NCBI GenBank assembly: GCA_017631085.1
Contig: JAGBTY010000017.1
Span: 62,001 to 126,000, forward strand
DNA length: 64,000 bases
Source of the DNA: Clostridia bacterium
GTDB lineage: Bacteria > Bacillota > Clostridia > Oscillospirales > CAG-272
Direction of reading: 5' to 3'
Position numbers and translations under genes: made by a program. Within the stretch, counting starts at the first letter, position 1. Each line of letters opens with the position of its first letter. This document shows, in pieces, positions 45,242 through 54,151 of this stretch. The notes under the pieces are model-generated. The model saw only the letters and a list, made by a program, of their open reading frames with translations. It did no database searches and had not been told where the DNA came from.

Positions 45242-45270
45242 TTGACTATTCTAAATCTGTATGATATAAT
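45242..45270 (+). promoter_or_regulatory. SigA promoter of the exonuclease-thiI unit
   Basis: TTGACT (45242-45247), 17-nt spacer, TATAAT (45265-45270). Confidence 0.85.
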
Positions 45271-45327
45271 AAATAAGATTTGTTATAAAATATATGCGGG
45301 GCGAAGGCTCTGCTTTGGAGGATATTT

Positions 45328-46419
45328 TTGAAGAACGAAATGAAGCTTCGCTCGGGAACTACCATCAAGCAGATGGGAAGCGCCGAGGCGATTAAAAAGA
45401 ACTATTTGTCACGAAAAACGCTCTCGGATATGCACCTGATGCCCTCGGGAGAGCCTATTGCATACGATATTGCTCCGGATGGCAGCATAATCTACTATTT
45501 TGATCCCGAAAAGGTGATAGAAGCACCGCCTGAAACATGGTATTTTCCGAATTCCAAAAAAGAGAGCATGACACTTCCCGGTGGAAGTATCATTCACAGA
45601 ATGAGCATAAGGAATGCGGCGTCTTGCGGATATTATACGGCAGACAGGCTTGAAAAGATGCACTATGAGCCCATAGAAGAGCCTGTGGCATATACATATA
45701 AGGCAGATAAGAGCGTTCTTTACTTTTACGACAAGAAGACTGCCAAAAGACTTCCGCTGCTTTGCGTAAGGTGTGGAAAAGACATACGCTATAAGAAAAA
45801 GCTTTGTGAGGGCTGTTATGAGGTCGAGCTTGAAAAGAGAAGAGTCGAGGGCAATGAAAAAAGACAAGCGTACTACGGTATGGATAGAGAAAAGGTGTTG
45901 TTTTTTGACCTTGAGCTTACGGGATTTTACGACAGAGACGAGATACTTTCGATTACTATAGTTGACGGGACGGGAAGATCTATAATGGACACTTTTGTCC
46001 GCCCTGAGCACACCAAGAGCTGGAAAAAGACCGAAAAGGTGCACGGTATAACGCCCGATATGGTTACAGATTCCCCCACTCTTAAGGAGCTCACGCCTGA
46101 AATAAAAAGGATCTTTCAGGGAGCAGACAATATAATCGCATACGGTGTTTCTACCGATTACAGTCATATCAAATACATATATGACACCGAAGAGGAGAGG
46201 GAGGAGCTGCACGGAAAGGTTCGTTGCTGTGCCAACGAGTTTGTACGCTTTGCTCATGAAAACCGTCCTGATGTAGTACACGCATCGCTTACCGATGCTA
46301 TGAGCTGCTTCGAGATAGAATGGGAGGGTGTTCCTCACTCGTCGGTTGCCGATACTCTTGCCTGTAGAAAGGTATGGGAGACGCTTTTCCCCAATTATTA
46401 TAACGCAAAACCCGAATAA
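45328..46419 (+). CDS. DEDDh exonuclease with duplicated N-terminal module and zinc ribbon
   Basis: 363 residues. The C-terminal half is a DnaQ-like 3'-5' exonuclease: FFDLELTGF (metal Asp and Glu), KVHGITPDMV, GVSTDYSHI and the H-x4-D motif HSSVAD. A four-cysteine ribbon (CVRCG, CEGC) precedes it. The N-terminal 130 residues hold two similar units (LSRKTLSDMHL with EPIAYDIAPDGSIIYYFD; YTADRLEKMHY with EPVAYTYKADKSVLYFYD). The start is TTG at 45328, with GGAGG 6 nt before it; the next ATG is 18 nt from that site. thiI follows after 10 bp. The added modules may select a nucleic acid substrate, but this is inference. Confidence 0.85.
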   Translation: MKNEMKLRSGTTIKQMGSAEAIKKNYLSRKTLSDMHLMPSGEPIAYDIAPDGSIIYYFDPEKVIEAPPETWYFPNSKKESMTLPGGSIIHRMSIRNAASCGYYTADRLEKMHYEPIEEPVAYTYKADKSVLYFYDKKTAKRLPLLCVRCGKDIRYKKKLCEGCYEVELEKRRVEGNEKRQAYYGMDREKVLFFDLELTGFYDRDEILSITIVDGTGRSIMDTFVRPEHTKSWKKTEKVHGITPDMVTDSPTLKELTPEIKRIFQGADNIIAYGVSTDYSHIKYIYDTEEEREELHGKVRCCANEFVRFAHENRPDVVHASLTDAMSCFEIEWEGVPHSSVADTLACRKVWETLFPNYYNAKPE

Positions 46420-46429
46420 AGAAAGGTAG

Positions 46430-47614
46430 ATGCGAATGAAAGAGATATTACTTTGTAAATATGGCGAGATAGTTCTGAAGGGTGCGAACAGAAAGTATTT
46501 TGAGGACCTTCTTTGCCGAGAAATGAAAAAAAGAGTAGCCGGATACGGTGATTTTGACGTGTACAGAGCACAAAGCACCATATATATTGAGCCAAAGAAC
46601 GAAGACTCGGATATTGACGGAGCTTTCAATGCTGCTTGTAAGGTTTTTGGAATAGTTGCCGTTTCAAGAGCAGCTGTGTGCGAGAAGAACATGGAGGATA
46701 TCTCGAGAGTTGCCGCAGAATACATTCCTGCATTCCTTGACGGAAAAAGAAGCTTTAAGGTTGAAGCGAAGCGTTCTGACAAGTCGTTTCCTCTTGATTC
46801 CATGGAGATATCGAGAGAGATAGGCGGAGTTATTCTTGACAGCTGTCCGAGAATGAAGGTGGACGTACACACCCCCGATGTTACGGTAAGAGTTGAGATA
46901 AGGGAATTTGGCGCATACGTAAGCGCCGGATCATTCAAGGGCGCGGGCGGAATGCCTATAGGAAGCAACGGAAGAGCTATGCTTCTCCTTTCAGGAGGAA
47001 TAGATTCCCCTGTTGCCGGCTATATGATAGCCAAAAGAGGTGTTCGTCTTGATGCTGTACATTTTGAGTCCTTTCCGTATACCAGTGAGATGGCAAGAGA
47101 AAAGGTTCTTGACCTTGCAAAGATAGTTTCCGAATATGCGGGAGATATTTACGTTCATGTCGTATCCTTGACGCATATTCAGGAGGAGCTTGTCAGAAAT
47201 TGCGAGGAGGATTATTTTACCCTGCTTCTCAGAAGATATATGATGACGATCGCCGAAAGGATAGCAAAAGATAAGGGCTGTTCGGCTCTCGTAACGGGAG
47301 AAAGTCTCGGTCAGGTGGCGTCACAGACAATGATGGCGCTGGGAGTGACCGATTCGGCGGTAAATATGCCGGTGTTCAGACCATGTATAGGAATGGATAA
47401 GGAAGAGATAGTCACGATAGCAAGAAAGATCGGAACGTTTGAGACGTCTATCCAGCCCTATGAGGATTGTTGTACTGTGTTTACTCCGAAGCATCCGAAA
47501 ACCAAGCCTGAGCTTGAAAAGGTCCTCGTGCAAGAAAACAAGCTTGATTTTGAGGGGCTTGTGGCAGAAGCCATGGAAAATATCAACACGGTTCATATTT
47601 TTCCCGATTATTGA
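46430..47614 (+). CDS. thiI: tRNA 4-thiouridine synthetase ThiI
   Basis: 394 residues. It makes s4U at tRNA position 8 and can feed thiamine thiazole synthesis. The ferredoxin-like and THUMP domains occupy the first 165 residues, followed by the PP-loop LSGGIDSPVAGY (about 187). The length without a rhodanese domain is the usual Firmicutes form. GAAAGG lies just before the ATG at 46430; ATG at 46436 gives the conventional start MKEILL and is equally possible. It is probably co-transcribed with the exonuclease gene. Confidence 0.95.
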   Translation: MRMKEILLCKYGEIVLKGANRKYFEDLLCREMKKRVAGYGDFDVYRAQSTIYIEPKNEDSDIDGAFNAACKVFGIVAVSRAAVCEKNMEDISRVAAEYIPAFLDGKRSFKVEAKRSDKSFPLDSMEISREIGGVILDSCPRMKVDVHTPDVTVRVEIREFGAYVSAGSFKGAGGMPIGSNGRAMLLLSGGIDSPVAGYMIAKRGVRLDAVHFESFPYTSEMAREKVLDLAKIVSEYAGDIYVHVVSLTHIQEELVRNCEEDYFTLLLRRYMMTIAERIAKDKGCSALVTGESLGQVASQTMMALGVTDSAVNMPVFRPCIGMDKEEIVTIARKIGTFETSIQPYEDCCTVFTPKHPKTKPELEKVLVQENKLDFEGLVAEAMENINTVHIFPDY

Positions 47615-47647
47615 TCGGTCTCTGCATATTTAATGTGGCAAAAGAGT

Positions 47648-47676
47648 CTGTGAAGGGGTATATTGCCCCTTCACAG
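47648..47676 (+). terminator. Hairpin after thiI
   Basis: CTGTGAAGGGG pairs perfectly with CCCCTTCACAG. It is followed by an A run rather than T, so termination is less certain. Confidence 0.45.
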
Positions 47677-47705
47677 AAAAAAATAAAAAAATTTTTAAAA
47701 AACTA

Positions 47706-47734
47706 TTGCATTTTTAAAAAAGATGTGGTATAAT
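47706..47734 (+). promoter_or_regulatory. SigA promoter of tRNA-Glu
   Basis: TTGCAT (47706-47711), 17-nt spacer, TATAAT (47729-47734). Confidence 0.85.
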
Positions 47735-47752
47735 AATCAAGCTGTATAAAAC

Positions 47753-47827
47753 GGCCCCTTGGTCAAGCGGCTAAGACATCGCCCTCTCACGGCGAAAACA
47801 TGGGTTCGATTCCCGTAGGGGTCACCA
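47753..47827 (+). tRNA. tRNA-Glu (anticodon CTC)
   Basis: 75 nt with encoded CCA. The acceptor stem GGCCCCT pairs with AGGGGTC, the anticodon stem TCGCC/GGCGA encloses loop CTCTCAC with anticodon CTC, and the T arm is ATGGGTTCGATTCCCGT. This isoacceptor reads GAG; a TTC tRNA should exist elsewhere for GAA. Confidence 0.95.
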
Positions 47828-47829
47828 AA
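47808..47829 (+). repeat. First copy of tRNA-Glu 3'-end direct repeat
   Basis: The 22 bp from GATTCCCG to CACCAAA at the end of the tRNA recur exactly at 47962-47983, 154 bp downstream. Confidence 0.9.
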
Positions 47830-47833
47830 AAGA

Positions 47834-47859
47834 AAAACACACCACGGTGTGTTTTTTTT
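47834..47859 (+). terminator. Terminator of tRNA-Glu
   Basis: AAAACACACC pairs with GGTGTGTTTT around AC, followed by TTTT. Confidence 0.88.
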
Positions 47860-47961
47860 CTTTTTGGTGATTTGTCTCGGTATGAGAACTCCCGAACTTG
47901 TTCGGGGAGGGTTGCAACGTTTTGCATTAGCAAAACTTGCCGTTGAGCGAAGCGAAACATT

Positions 47962-47983
47962 GATTCCCGTAGGGGTCACCAAA
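47962..47983 (+). repeat. Second copy of tRNA-Glu 3' end, without tRNA body
   Basis: Exact 22-bp copy of the tRNA-Glu 3' end including CCA. The 130 bp before it hold two small hairpins (CCCGAACTTGTTCGGG; GTTTTGCATTAGCAAAAC) but no gene. Confidence 0.88.
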
Positions 47984-47986
47984 CGT

Positions 47987-48037
47987 AACAAATCCGAACT
48001 GTTTCATAAATCGAAATTGGTTCGGATTTGTTTTTTT
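47987..48037 (+). terminator. Terminator after the tRNA-Glu fragment
   Basis: AACAAATCCGAAC pairs with GTTCGGATTTGTT, followed by a T run. It has the layout of a tRNA terminator, but only the tRNA fragment precedes it. Confidence 0.8.
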
Positions 48038-48121
48038 ATTGCAATTATTCAAAGCATTGCTAAAATAACTGATAGGTGATTTTATTTTAAAAGAGAAAAA
48101 TATGTTATTTTTTAAAAGAAA

Positions 48122-48150
48122 TTGACAAAGCATGTTCTATGTGGTATACT
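48122..48150 (+). promoter_or_regulatory. SigA promoter of the flippase gene
   Basis: TTGACA (48122-48127), 17-nt spacer, TATACT (48145-48150). Confidence 0.85.
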
Positions 48151-48214
48151 ATATAGTGAGTTAATACTGCATATGTAAAGAAAAGCTTAATTTTTTTAGT
48201 GGGTGAGAAAGAAA

Positions 48215-49495
48215 ATGGCAATAAACGGAGAGAAAAGCAAGCTGAAGAATGTCCTCGGTGATTCTGTTTTAAGCATCGCGGGGCTTATTCTTATGAACGT
48301 TGTTCTTCAATTTATTGTTTATCCTTCATGGCGCTCCGAATATAATGCTGAAATATATGGGGACATACTTTATCTTATCTCGCTTATGAATATAATTGCC
48401 GTCTCAATGGGGGTTGCTTGTAATTATGCACGAATGACCGAGGTACAAACGGGGAAAAATAAAAATCTACCCTATATTGCTATACTTGGGCTTTCTTCAC
48501 TTTACGGGATAATTGCTGCGATAATTTTTGGTGTGTTTGGCGGCGTCGAAATGTCTGTCCTGGAGATAATTCTTTATGCCGTATTGCTTTGTCTTACTAT
48601 GTGGCGGTATTATGCAGACGTAGAGTTCAGAATGTCCTTGAATTATAAAGGATTTTTCCTTTATTATTTCTTGATAAGCATTGGATACGGTGTAGGAATA
48701 TTTCTGTTTAAGCTTACGGGACTTTGGGCAATGGCGCTTATTCCCGGAGAGCTTTTTGGAATTTTGCTGGTCTTTATCTTTGGACACGTTTTTGAACTTG
48801 ATACGCTGTCAGATAAAAAATATTTTAATGCTGTTTTAAGAACGGTGCTACTGCTTTTTGGCGCGGAGATATTGTCAACGATAGTATTTAACGGAGACAG
48901 AGTTGTTCTGAAGCACTTCGTTGGTTCTTCTGCCGTAACTATTTACTATCTTGCGTCACTTCTCGGAAAGACGATAGCATTATTGACAACACCGCTTAAC
49001 GGGGTAATAGTAGGGTATCTGTCGCGTTATAAAGGGCGGCTTACTCTAAAAATAATGAATATAGTTCTTGCACTGTCTTTGGGGGCGGTCATAATTGCGA
49101 CCTTTGCTTGTACCGTAGGCTCTCATATAATTATTTCAAGGCTTTACCCGGATGATTACGAAAGTGCGAAGACATATTTCATTATTGCAAATCTTGCCCA
49201 AGTCTTGTATTTTGCGGCCGGAGTTGTTACGGTGGTATTGCTTAAATTTTCAAAATCAAGATATCAGATATATGTAAACGTAGCGTTTGCGGTAGCATTT
49301 GCGGTCATTTGTATACCAATGAGCTATTTTGGCGGACTCCTGGGATTTTGCTGGGGAATGATTTTAAGCTGCGGAGTAAGGTATATATCGGGTATTTTAT
49401 TAGGATACAAGGACGCTCTAATTCAAACATCGGTTTCACAGAAGTGTGAAAAAATCGTTAGTGAAAGTAACAGAGGGGGAAAAAATGACTATTGA
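48215..49495 (+). CDS. Oligosaccharide flippase-like (MATE/Wzx fold) membrane protein
   Basis: 426 residues with about 12 membrane helices and a conserved polar N-terminal start (LKNVLGDSVLSIAGLILMN). The pattern, with FNGDRVVLKHF in the middle and a second six-helix half, matches the polysaccharide transport (Wzx/MurJ-like) superfamily that flips lipid-linked sugars outward. The ATG at 48215 is chosen over GTG at 48203 because the G-rich GGTGAG lies 7-8 nt before it. It overlaps licD by 11 bp, so both are probably one operon for surface glycan export and decoration. Confidence 0.82.
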   Translation: MAINGEKSKLKNVLGDSVLSIAGLILMNVVLQFIVYPSWRSEYNAEIYGDILYLISLMNIIAVSMGVACNYARMTEVQTGKNKNLPYIAILGLSSLYGIIAAIIFGVFGGVEMSVLEIILYAVLLCLTMWRYYADVEFRMSLNYKGFFLYYFLISIGYGVGIFLFKLTGLWAMALIPGELFGILLVFIFGHVFELDTLSDKKYFNAVLRTVLLLFGAEILSTIVFNGDRVVLKHFVGSSAVTIYYLASLLGKTIALLTTPLNGVIVGYLSRYKGRLTLKIMNIVLALSLGAVIIATFACTVGSHIIISRLYPDDYESAKTYFIIANLAQVLYFAAGVVTVVLLKFSKSRYQIYVNVAFAVAFAVICIPMSYFGGLLGFCWGMILSCGVRYISGILLGYKDALIQTSVSQKCEKIVSESNRGGKNDY

Positions 49496-50285
49496 AGTTT
49501 TGCACGACCAACTTTTTGAGGTAATGCTTCTTGTTGACGAGATATGTAGAAAAGAAGGAGTAAGATACTTTATTGACAGTGGTACGGCAATAGGTGCTGT
49601 AAGAGAAAAGAATTTTATCCCGTGGGACGACGACGTTGACTTTAAGGTCTTGCGTGAAGATTGGCCGCGTTTCAAGGAGGCTATGAACAAGCATTTGCCC
49701 TCAAACTACCGTCTCGTAGAGCCTATCGACATGGCACCGGCTTTTTACGATTTCGTTCCAAGGGTAATAAACATGGACAAGCCCTTGAGAGAAGAGACCG
49801 AAGAGGATAAGTTTTATAAAAATTATCAGAACAGAGTAGGTCTTGATATATTTATTTTTGACAAAGCACCGAATTCTTCACTAAAGCAGAAATCGATGCT
49901 GCTCAAATGCAAAATACTTTACGGAATGGCAATGTCAAAGCGTTATAAGGTTGATATGTCAGGATATAGCTTTATGCAAAAGCTTGAGTCCAGAGTGTGT
50001 ATGTTCATGGGAAAATTCTTTTCCACCGAAAAGATATTGAAAAAGCATGAAAAAGCAATGACGAAATATTCATCGCTTACAGACAATAAGTACCGCTTCC
50101 CCGGAAACTATCTCTTGAGAGAGCTTGGATTTTTCAATGAGGAGTGGTATGAGGATACCGTTTATATGCCTATTCGCGATCACGATTTTCCTATGCCTGT
50201 GGGTTACGACGGAGAGCTTACCAAGATGTATGGAGATTATATGCATCCTCCTAAAGATAGGTCTATATATAAAACACATATATGA
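49485..50285 (+). CDS. LicD-family phosphotransferase
   Basis: 266 residues. LicD proteins transfer phosphocholine or similar groups to cell-surface polysaccharides and teichoic acids. The nucleotidyltransferase motif is SGTAIGAVREKNFIPWDDDVDF, with the metal aspartates in DDDVD (about 47-51). The ATG at 49485 has GAGGGGG 5 nt upstream and lies within the end of the flippase gene, indicating coupling. A terminator follows. The donor group is not identifiable. Confidence 0.87.
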   Translation: MTIEVLHDQLFEVMLLVDEICRKEGVRYFIDSGTAIGAVREKNFIPWDDDVDFKVLREDWPRFKEAMNKHLPSNYRLVEPIDMAPAFYDFVPRVINMDKPLREETEEDKFYKNYQNRVGLDIFIFDKAPNSSLKQKSMLLKCKILYGMAMSKRYKVDMSGYSFMQKLESRVCMFMGKFFSTEKILKKHEKAMTKYSSLTDNKYRFPGNYLLRELGFFNEEWYEDTVYMPIRDHDFPMPVGYDGELTKMYGDYMHPPKDRSIYKTHI

Positions 50286-50335
50286 GTAAAGCGGTGAGGT
50301 CGAGGTTTATAGAATATTGACCTGCCGGTAAAAAG

Positions 50336-50378
50336 GACAGAGAATTTTGGGTTTTACCCGAGTTCTCTGTCTTTTTTT
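50336..50378 (+). terminator. Terminator of the flippase-licD unit
   Basis: GACAGAGAA pairs with TTCTCTGTC; the loop itself holds a GGGTTTTACCC hairpin, and seven T residues follow. The remaining 50379-50570 shows no gene. Confidence 0.85.
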
Positions 50379-50570
50379 ATGTTGGTTTTGTATTTCGAAA
50401 CATAGCTATCATTCTGCTGTTTCAAAATGTTTTGATGTAGCAATATACATTATACTCTTTAAATAAACAGTTTTTTAAAGTCATACCTTAAAGCGAGCTT
50501 TACATATAGTAATGTATAAGTATTATGCACACAAAGGCAAACAAATAAAACGGAAAAGGGGAAATCCTAA

Positions 50571-51479
50571 ATGATAGAACGAACAGAAGATATACGGAAG
50601 GGACTTGGCGGCGAGGAGGTGGCATTATCTGCGCAAAAAAACGGTGTCAACCGTTTAAGTGTTGGTAAGAAAAAAAGCTTTTTGAGACATTTTCTTACAA
50701 ATCTTGGTGACCCCGTTATAAAAATATTACTTTGTGCTCTTGTTGTAAATCTAATATTTGTATTCAAGGGTGGGGATATATTTGAAACGGTCGGCATAGG
50801 AATATCGATCTTTTTGGCGGTGACCATATCCACTGTTTCCGAAAGGGGAAGCGAAGCTGCCTTTAAACGATTATCCGAGGAGTGTGCGCGGGCAGAGTAC
50901 AGAGTAAGACGCGACGGAAAAATAACTCTTATACCCATAGAAGATATAGTTGTAGGAGACGTAGTAGTGTTAAGCGCGGGAGAACAAATACCTGCTGACG
51001 GTTACGTGATATGGGGCCATCTTGGAGTAGATCAATCTTCTATGACAGGAGAGAGCCGCGAGGTTGAAAAGCAACCTAATAAGGATAAAATAAAAAGCCC
51101 CGAGTCGAAGACATCGGTGCTAAAGGGAAGTCTCGTGTTATCGGGTGAGGGAGAGATCGTTGTTTTTGCTGTTGGTGATAACACTTTTCTTGGAGAAATA
51201 TCAAAGGAAGTTCAGATTGCAACACGAGAAAGTCCTTTAAAGGTAAGACTTACGAAGTTGGCAAAGCAGATAAGTCGACTTGGTTACATCGCGGCGATCC
51301 TTGTGGCTGTCGCTTTTTTTGTCAGTAGCCTTGTAGGAGACAGCGGTTGGAATAGAGAGCTGATCCTAACAAAGCTTGCTGACAAAGGCTACATGTGGCA
51401 AAATCTGCTCCATGCTTTTATGCTTGGTCTTACTGTTATCGTGGTTGCTGTTCCTGATGGAATGTCTTACTATAACTGA
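50571..51479 (+). pseudogene. Truncated calcium-type P-type ATPase, N-terminal third
   Basis: 302 residues covering the N-terminal cytoplasmic tail, first two membrane helices, the actuator domain with TGES (in DQSSMTGESREVEK) and helices M3-M4. The reading ends in VAVPDGMSYYN just where complete pumps continue VPEGLPMAVTLALA, so the phosphorylation motif DKTGTLT, the nucleotide domain and the C-terminal helices are missing. The break lies about 65 bp from the end of a serine recombinase gene, as expected for an integration junction. The missing part is not found in the window. Confidence 0.88.
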
Positions 51480-51528
51480 TAATAGTCCAAATTTAATGTT
51501 TTCTCTAAAAAGCAGATGGTTGATTTGT

Positions 51529-52905
51529 TTAATTAAATGTTATAGATATTTCTCCGTTTTCGGAAAGGTAGATCTTATTTAGCGTTCTTGACCAGAATGC
51601 TTTTTTGGCTATGGGGGTAAGGTCACGGTATGAAATATGAAAGTCGTTGAATTGTTCCAGATCTATCGGATCGCGCATAGGCTCTTTTTTCTCGTTTTCC
51701 GCATCTTTTAATGACGCCATTAGTGCGGTATATTCCTTTTCATACATTTCCTTGGGTAGAAGATCGTTAATATACAGATCCTTTAGCTTTTCTATTTTTG
51801 CATAAATTTTTGAAGTATCTATGTGTTTTGGCGGAGATAAGGCTTTTCTGCTTTGAAATGACAGGTTTATCTTTTCTATCTCGGAAAGAAGATTGTCAGA
51901 TAACCACTCCTCAAGCTTGTCCTGGTTGAATTGCTTTGACATATCGCAAAGATGCATCGTATGGGCAGGACAACGGTAATAGACAAATGTCTGCTTGACC
52001 GTTCCGTCTTTGTTTTTATTATGGCAAGTATAGGTCGTCATTCGTCTGTCGCAAGAAGAACAGAAAACAAGTCCCGTGAAAAGATAAACTCTGTCAGAGC
52101 GACTTCCATCGTGTCTTGCAGAACGGACATTTATTATAGCGGAAACAATATCAAAGGTGTTTTTGTCGATTATGACAGGACACCAATTTTCAATTCCGTA
52201 GGCTTCTCCGATATACCATTTGTTTTGAAGTATGTGTTTCATTGATTTTGTGTCGATGCTTTTTCCGTATTTGTTGAGTATATATCGCGAGGTGGCTTTC
52301 ATTGAACGCAGGTCTATATATTTCTGAAACAGATCTCTGACGATATTAGCCTCATCTTCGTTTACCACTGCTTTTTTATCTCTGATCTCGTATCCGAGCG
52401 GTGTTTTGCCGGAAATGACCCTTCCTTCTTTGACCATATTGGAAAAGACGAATTTTATACGCTCTGACGTTCTGTCGGATTCATCTTGCGCAATGGCAAG
52501 CTTTATGTTGAGCGCTAATCTGCCGTTGGCGGTAGTGGTGTCGTAATCTTCCTCGGTCGCTATCCATTGGACGTTGTTTTTATCAAGTATGCTTTGCACT
52601 TCATAATAATCGGCAATATTACGAAACCATCTGTCCAGCTTGATAAAAAGCACAACGTCTATCTTTTGAGCCTTGATGTCATCGAGCATTCTAATAAATT
52701 CAGGACGCTTTGTATAACGCTTTCTCGCTGAAATTCCTTCGTCGATATAAAGATCTACTATTACCAGATCGTTTTCTTTTGCGTATTGAATAAGACGCTC
52801 CCTTTGTGCATCAAGGGACAGACCTCTTTGAGCCTGTTCTTCTGTTGAAACTCTGGTATACAGTGCTGCGCGTTTCAGGGTACTGTTGATTCTGTTTGTT
52901 TTCAT
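51529..52905 (-). CDS. Large serine recombinase
   Basis: 458 residues. The resolvase-type catalytic domain has YTRVSTEEQ with nucleophile Ser20 and IKLDRWFRN, followed by the recombinase domain and a zinc ribbon (CSSCDRRM; CPAH) and a coiled-coil C-terminus (about 370-410). These enzymes integrate and excise phages and conjugative elements at short att sites. It sits beside the truncated ATPase with its 3' end toward the junction. Starting signals are weak. It is followed upstream by ImmA and repressor genes on the same strand. Confidence 0.95.
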   Translation of the reverse strand: MKTNRINSTLKRAALYTRVSTEEQAQRGLSLDAQRERLIQYAKENDLVIVDLYIDEGISARKRYTKRPEFIRMLDDIKAQKIDVVLFIKLDRWFRNIADYYEVQSILDKNNVQWIATEEDYDTTTANGRLALNIKLAIAQDESDRTSERIKFVFSNMVKEGRVISGKTPLGYEIRDKKAVVNEDEANIVRDLFQKYIDLRSMKATSRYILNKYGKSIDTKSMKHILQNKWYIGEAYGIENWCPVIIDKNTFDIVSAIINVRSARHDGSRSDRVYLFTGLVFCSSCDRRMTTYTCHNKNKDGTVKQTFVYYRCPAHTMHLCDMSKQFNQDKLEEWLSDNLLSEIEKINLSFQSRKALSPPKHIDTSKIYAKIEKLKDLYINDLLPKEMYEKEYTALMASLKDAENEKKEPMRDPIDLEQFNDFHISYRDLTPIAKKAFWSRTLNKIYLSENGEISITFN

Positions 52906-52925
52906 GTATCCCCTTATTATAATAA

Positions 52926-53504
52926 TTATCTTTTGAAAGTTTTTTCTTTAGTTATGTATTCTTCAAAATTTTTATACAGTTGTTTTTCTGTGGGGTCGGT
53001 CAAAAATTTTCCTCGCTTATATAGCTCTTTCATTCTCCGAGCTCTGGTGATGGAAATATCACTTTCAACTCGGCAGTATCTTGCTATCTCATCTGCAGAG
53101 TGTAGATCCAGCCCCCAAAGTACGCAGGCGGGGCAGAGAAGGCGCAGGGCGAACATGTCGGCTTGTTGTTCGGATTTCGGTTTCGTGGATACTTCCTTTG
53201 CTTGAGGGAAATGACCAAGACAGAGGTCATGACCGAGGAAAATGTGTCCAAGCTCATGGGCGACGGTGAAACGTGAAAGCTCTGTAGGGTTATTGTCGTT
53301 GTAAACAATTATCCAATTAGTACCGTCAAAAAATGATTTGCCGTTTTCATTTGGCTGCAAGACGTTGACCGACGTATCTCTGATAACGCGTACACCTGCG
53401 GTACGTGCGATCTTCAGAACGTCAACAGGAAGACGGTCAATATTAAAATCGATCAAGCACTGCCATGCGCTATGTCGAATATTTTTATACAGTCCGTAGT
53501 ACAT
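52926..53504 (-). CDS. ImmA/IrrE-type metallopeptidase
   Basis: 192 residues with the zinc motif HELGH (83-87) in RFTVAHELGHIFLGH. In ICEBs1-type elements ImmA cleaves the element's repressor to trigger excision and transfer. It lies 2 bp after the repressor gene and 20 bp before the recombinase gene, forming a compact repressor-antirepressor-recombinase module. The rest of the element is not evident. Confidence 0.9.
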   Translation of the reverse strand: MYYGLYKNIRHSAWQCLIDFNIDRLPVDVLKIARTAGVRVIRDTSVNVLQPNENGKSFFDGTNWIIVYNDNNPTELSRFTVAHELGHIFLGHDLCLGHFPQAKEVSTKPKSEQQADMFALRLLCPACVLWGLDLHSADEIARYCRVESDISITRARRMKELYKRGKFLTDPTEKQLYKNFEEYITKEKTFKR

Positions 53505-53506
53505 TT

Positions 53507-54037
53507 TTATAACAAGGGATCATCAGTATCCTTGGCGGATTTGATCTTTTCCCATTCTTCCTTTTTTATAGTGATTATCTGATCAGGGCGGTTATCTTTC
53601 GAAGAAGCTGCAGAATATATCTGCACATAACCGTCGCTTTCCACACCAAGTAAATGGTCAACTGCGCTTTGGAATTCGGGGTGGAGTCGGTAAGCGGTGA
53701 TCACATTCAATTCGTGCTGCGAAAGAGTGAGTGGGCTGGGTGTTATCTTCGAATTTATGCTTTCTTTTTGTAAAACTTTATTGTCGCTGTCCAAAAGTCG
53801 GGTATCAAGGTCGGAGGATCTTGTATCCGGATTTTTTTCTTCGCCTAAAAGATGACCGACCGAAACGTCAAAATATGAAGCGATCTTTTGTGCTGTTACG
53901 GCAGATACGCCCGAACGCCTCCCCATCTTCAGATCTGTCAGAAGTCCTTTGCTGATTCCAAGGTCGGTGCACATTTTTCCCCCTTTGACCCCTTTCTTCT
54001 CGCACAATGAGATAATATTCTCGTACAAAGTGCTCAA
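53507..54037 (-). CDS. XRE-family (cI-like) repressor
   Basis: 176 residues. The N-terminal helix-turn-helix is KMCTDLGISKGLLTDLKMG, followed by TAQKIASYFDVSVGHLLG. The C-terminal part is acidic and would be the ImmA target. The start is TTG at 54037, with AAGGAGGG 7 nt upstream; the ATG at 54070 has no ribosome binding site and lies beside an operator. Three related operator-like sites lie just upstream, so autoregulation is likely. Confidence 0.88.
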   Translation of the reverse strand: MSTLYENIISLCEKKGVKGGKMCTDLGISKGLLTDLKMGRRSGVSAVTAQKIASYFDVSVGHLLGEEKNPDTRSSDLDTRLLDSDNKVLQKESINSKITPSPLTLSQHELNVITAYRLHPEFQSAVDHLLGVESDGYVQIYSAASSKDNRPDQIITIKKEEWEKIKSAKDTDDPLL

Positions 54038-54073
54038 TTGAACGCCCTCCTTTTTGGTTGTTGTTTCCAAAAA

Positions 54074-54151
54074 TACTCAAAAAAGTATTTTTTGACTTGA
54101 CAAATTCTCGAACAAGTACTAAAATATACCCGATAGGTACTCGAACGAGTA
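54074..54151. promoter_or_regulatory. Three phased operator-like sites before the repressor
   Basis: Sites built on TACTCG-AA-CGAGTA: exact at 54138-54151, TTCTCG-AA-CAAGTA at 54105-54118, and TACTCA-AA-AAAGTA at 54074-54087. Start-to-start distances are 31 and 33 bp, about three helical turns each. Confidence 0.7.
54097..54125 (+). promoter_or_regulatory. Rightward promoter under repressor control
   Basis: TTGACA (54097-54102), 17-nt spacer, TAAAAT (54120-54125). The middle operator fills the spacer. A leftward pair TTACTC-18-TATATT overlaps the right operator and may drive the repressor. Confidence 0.65.

Noticed and set aside
45409-46968. 519-codon frame on the - strand
   Set aside because: It is antisense to the exonuclease and thiI genes, both with clear motifs and start signals; no domain is recognisable in it.
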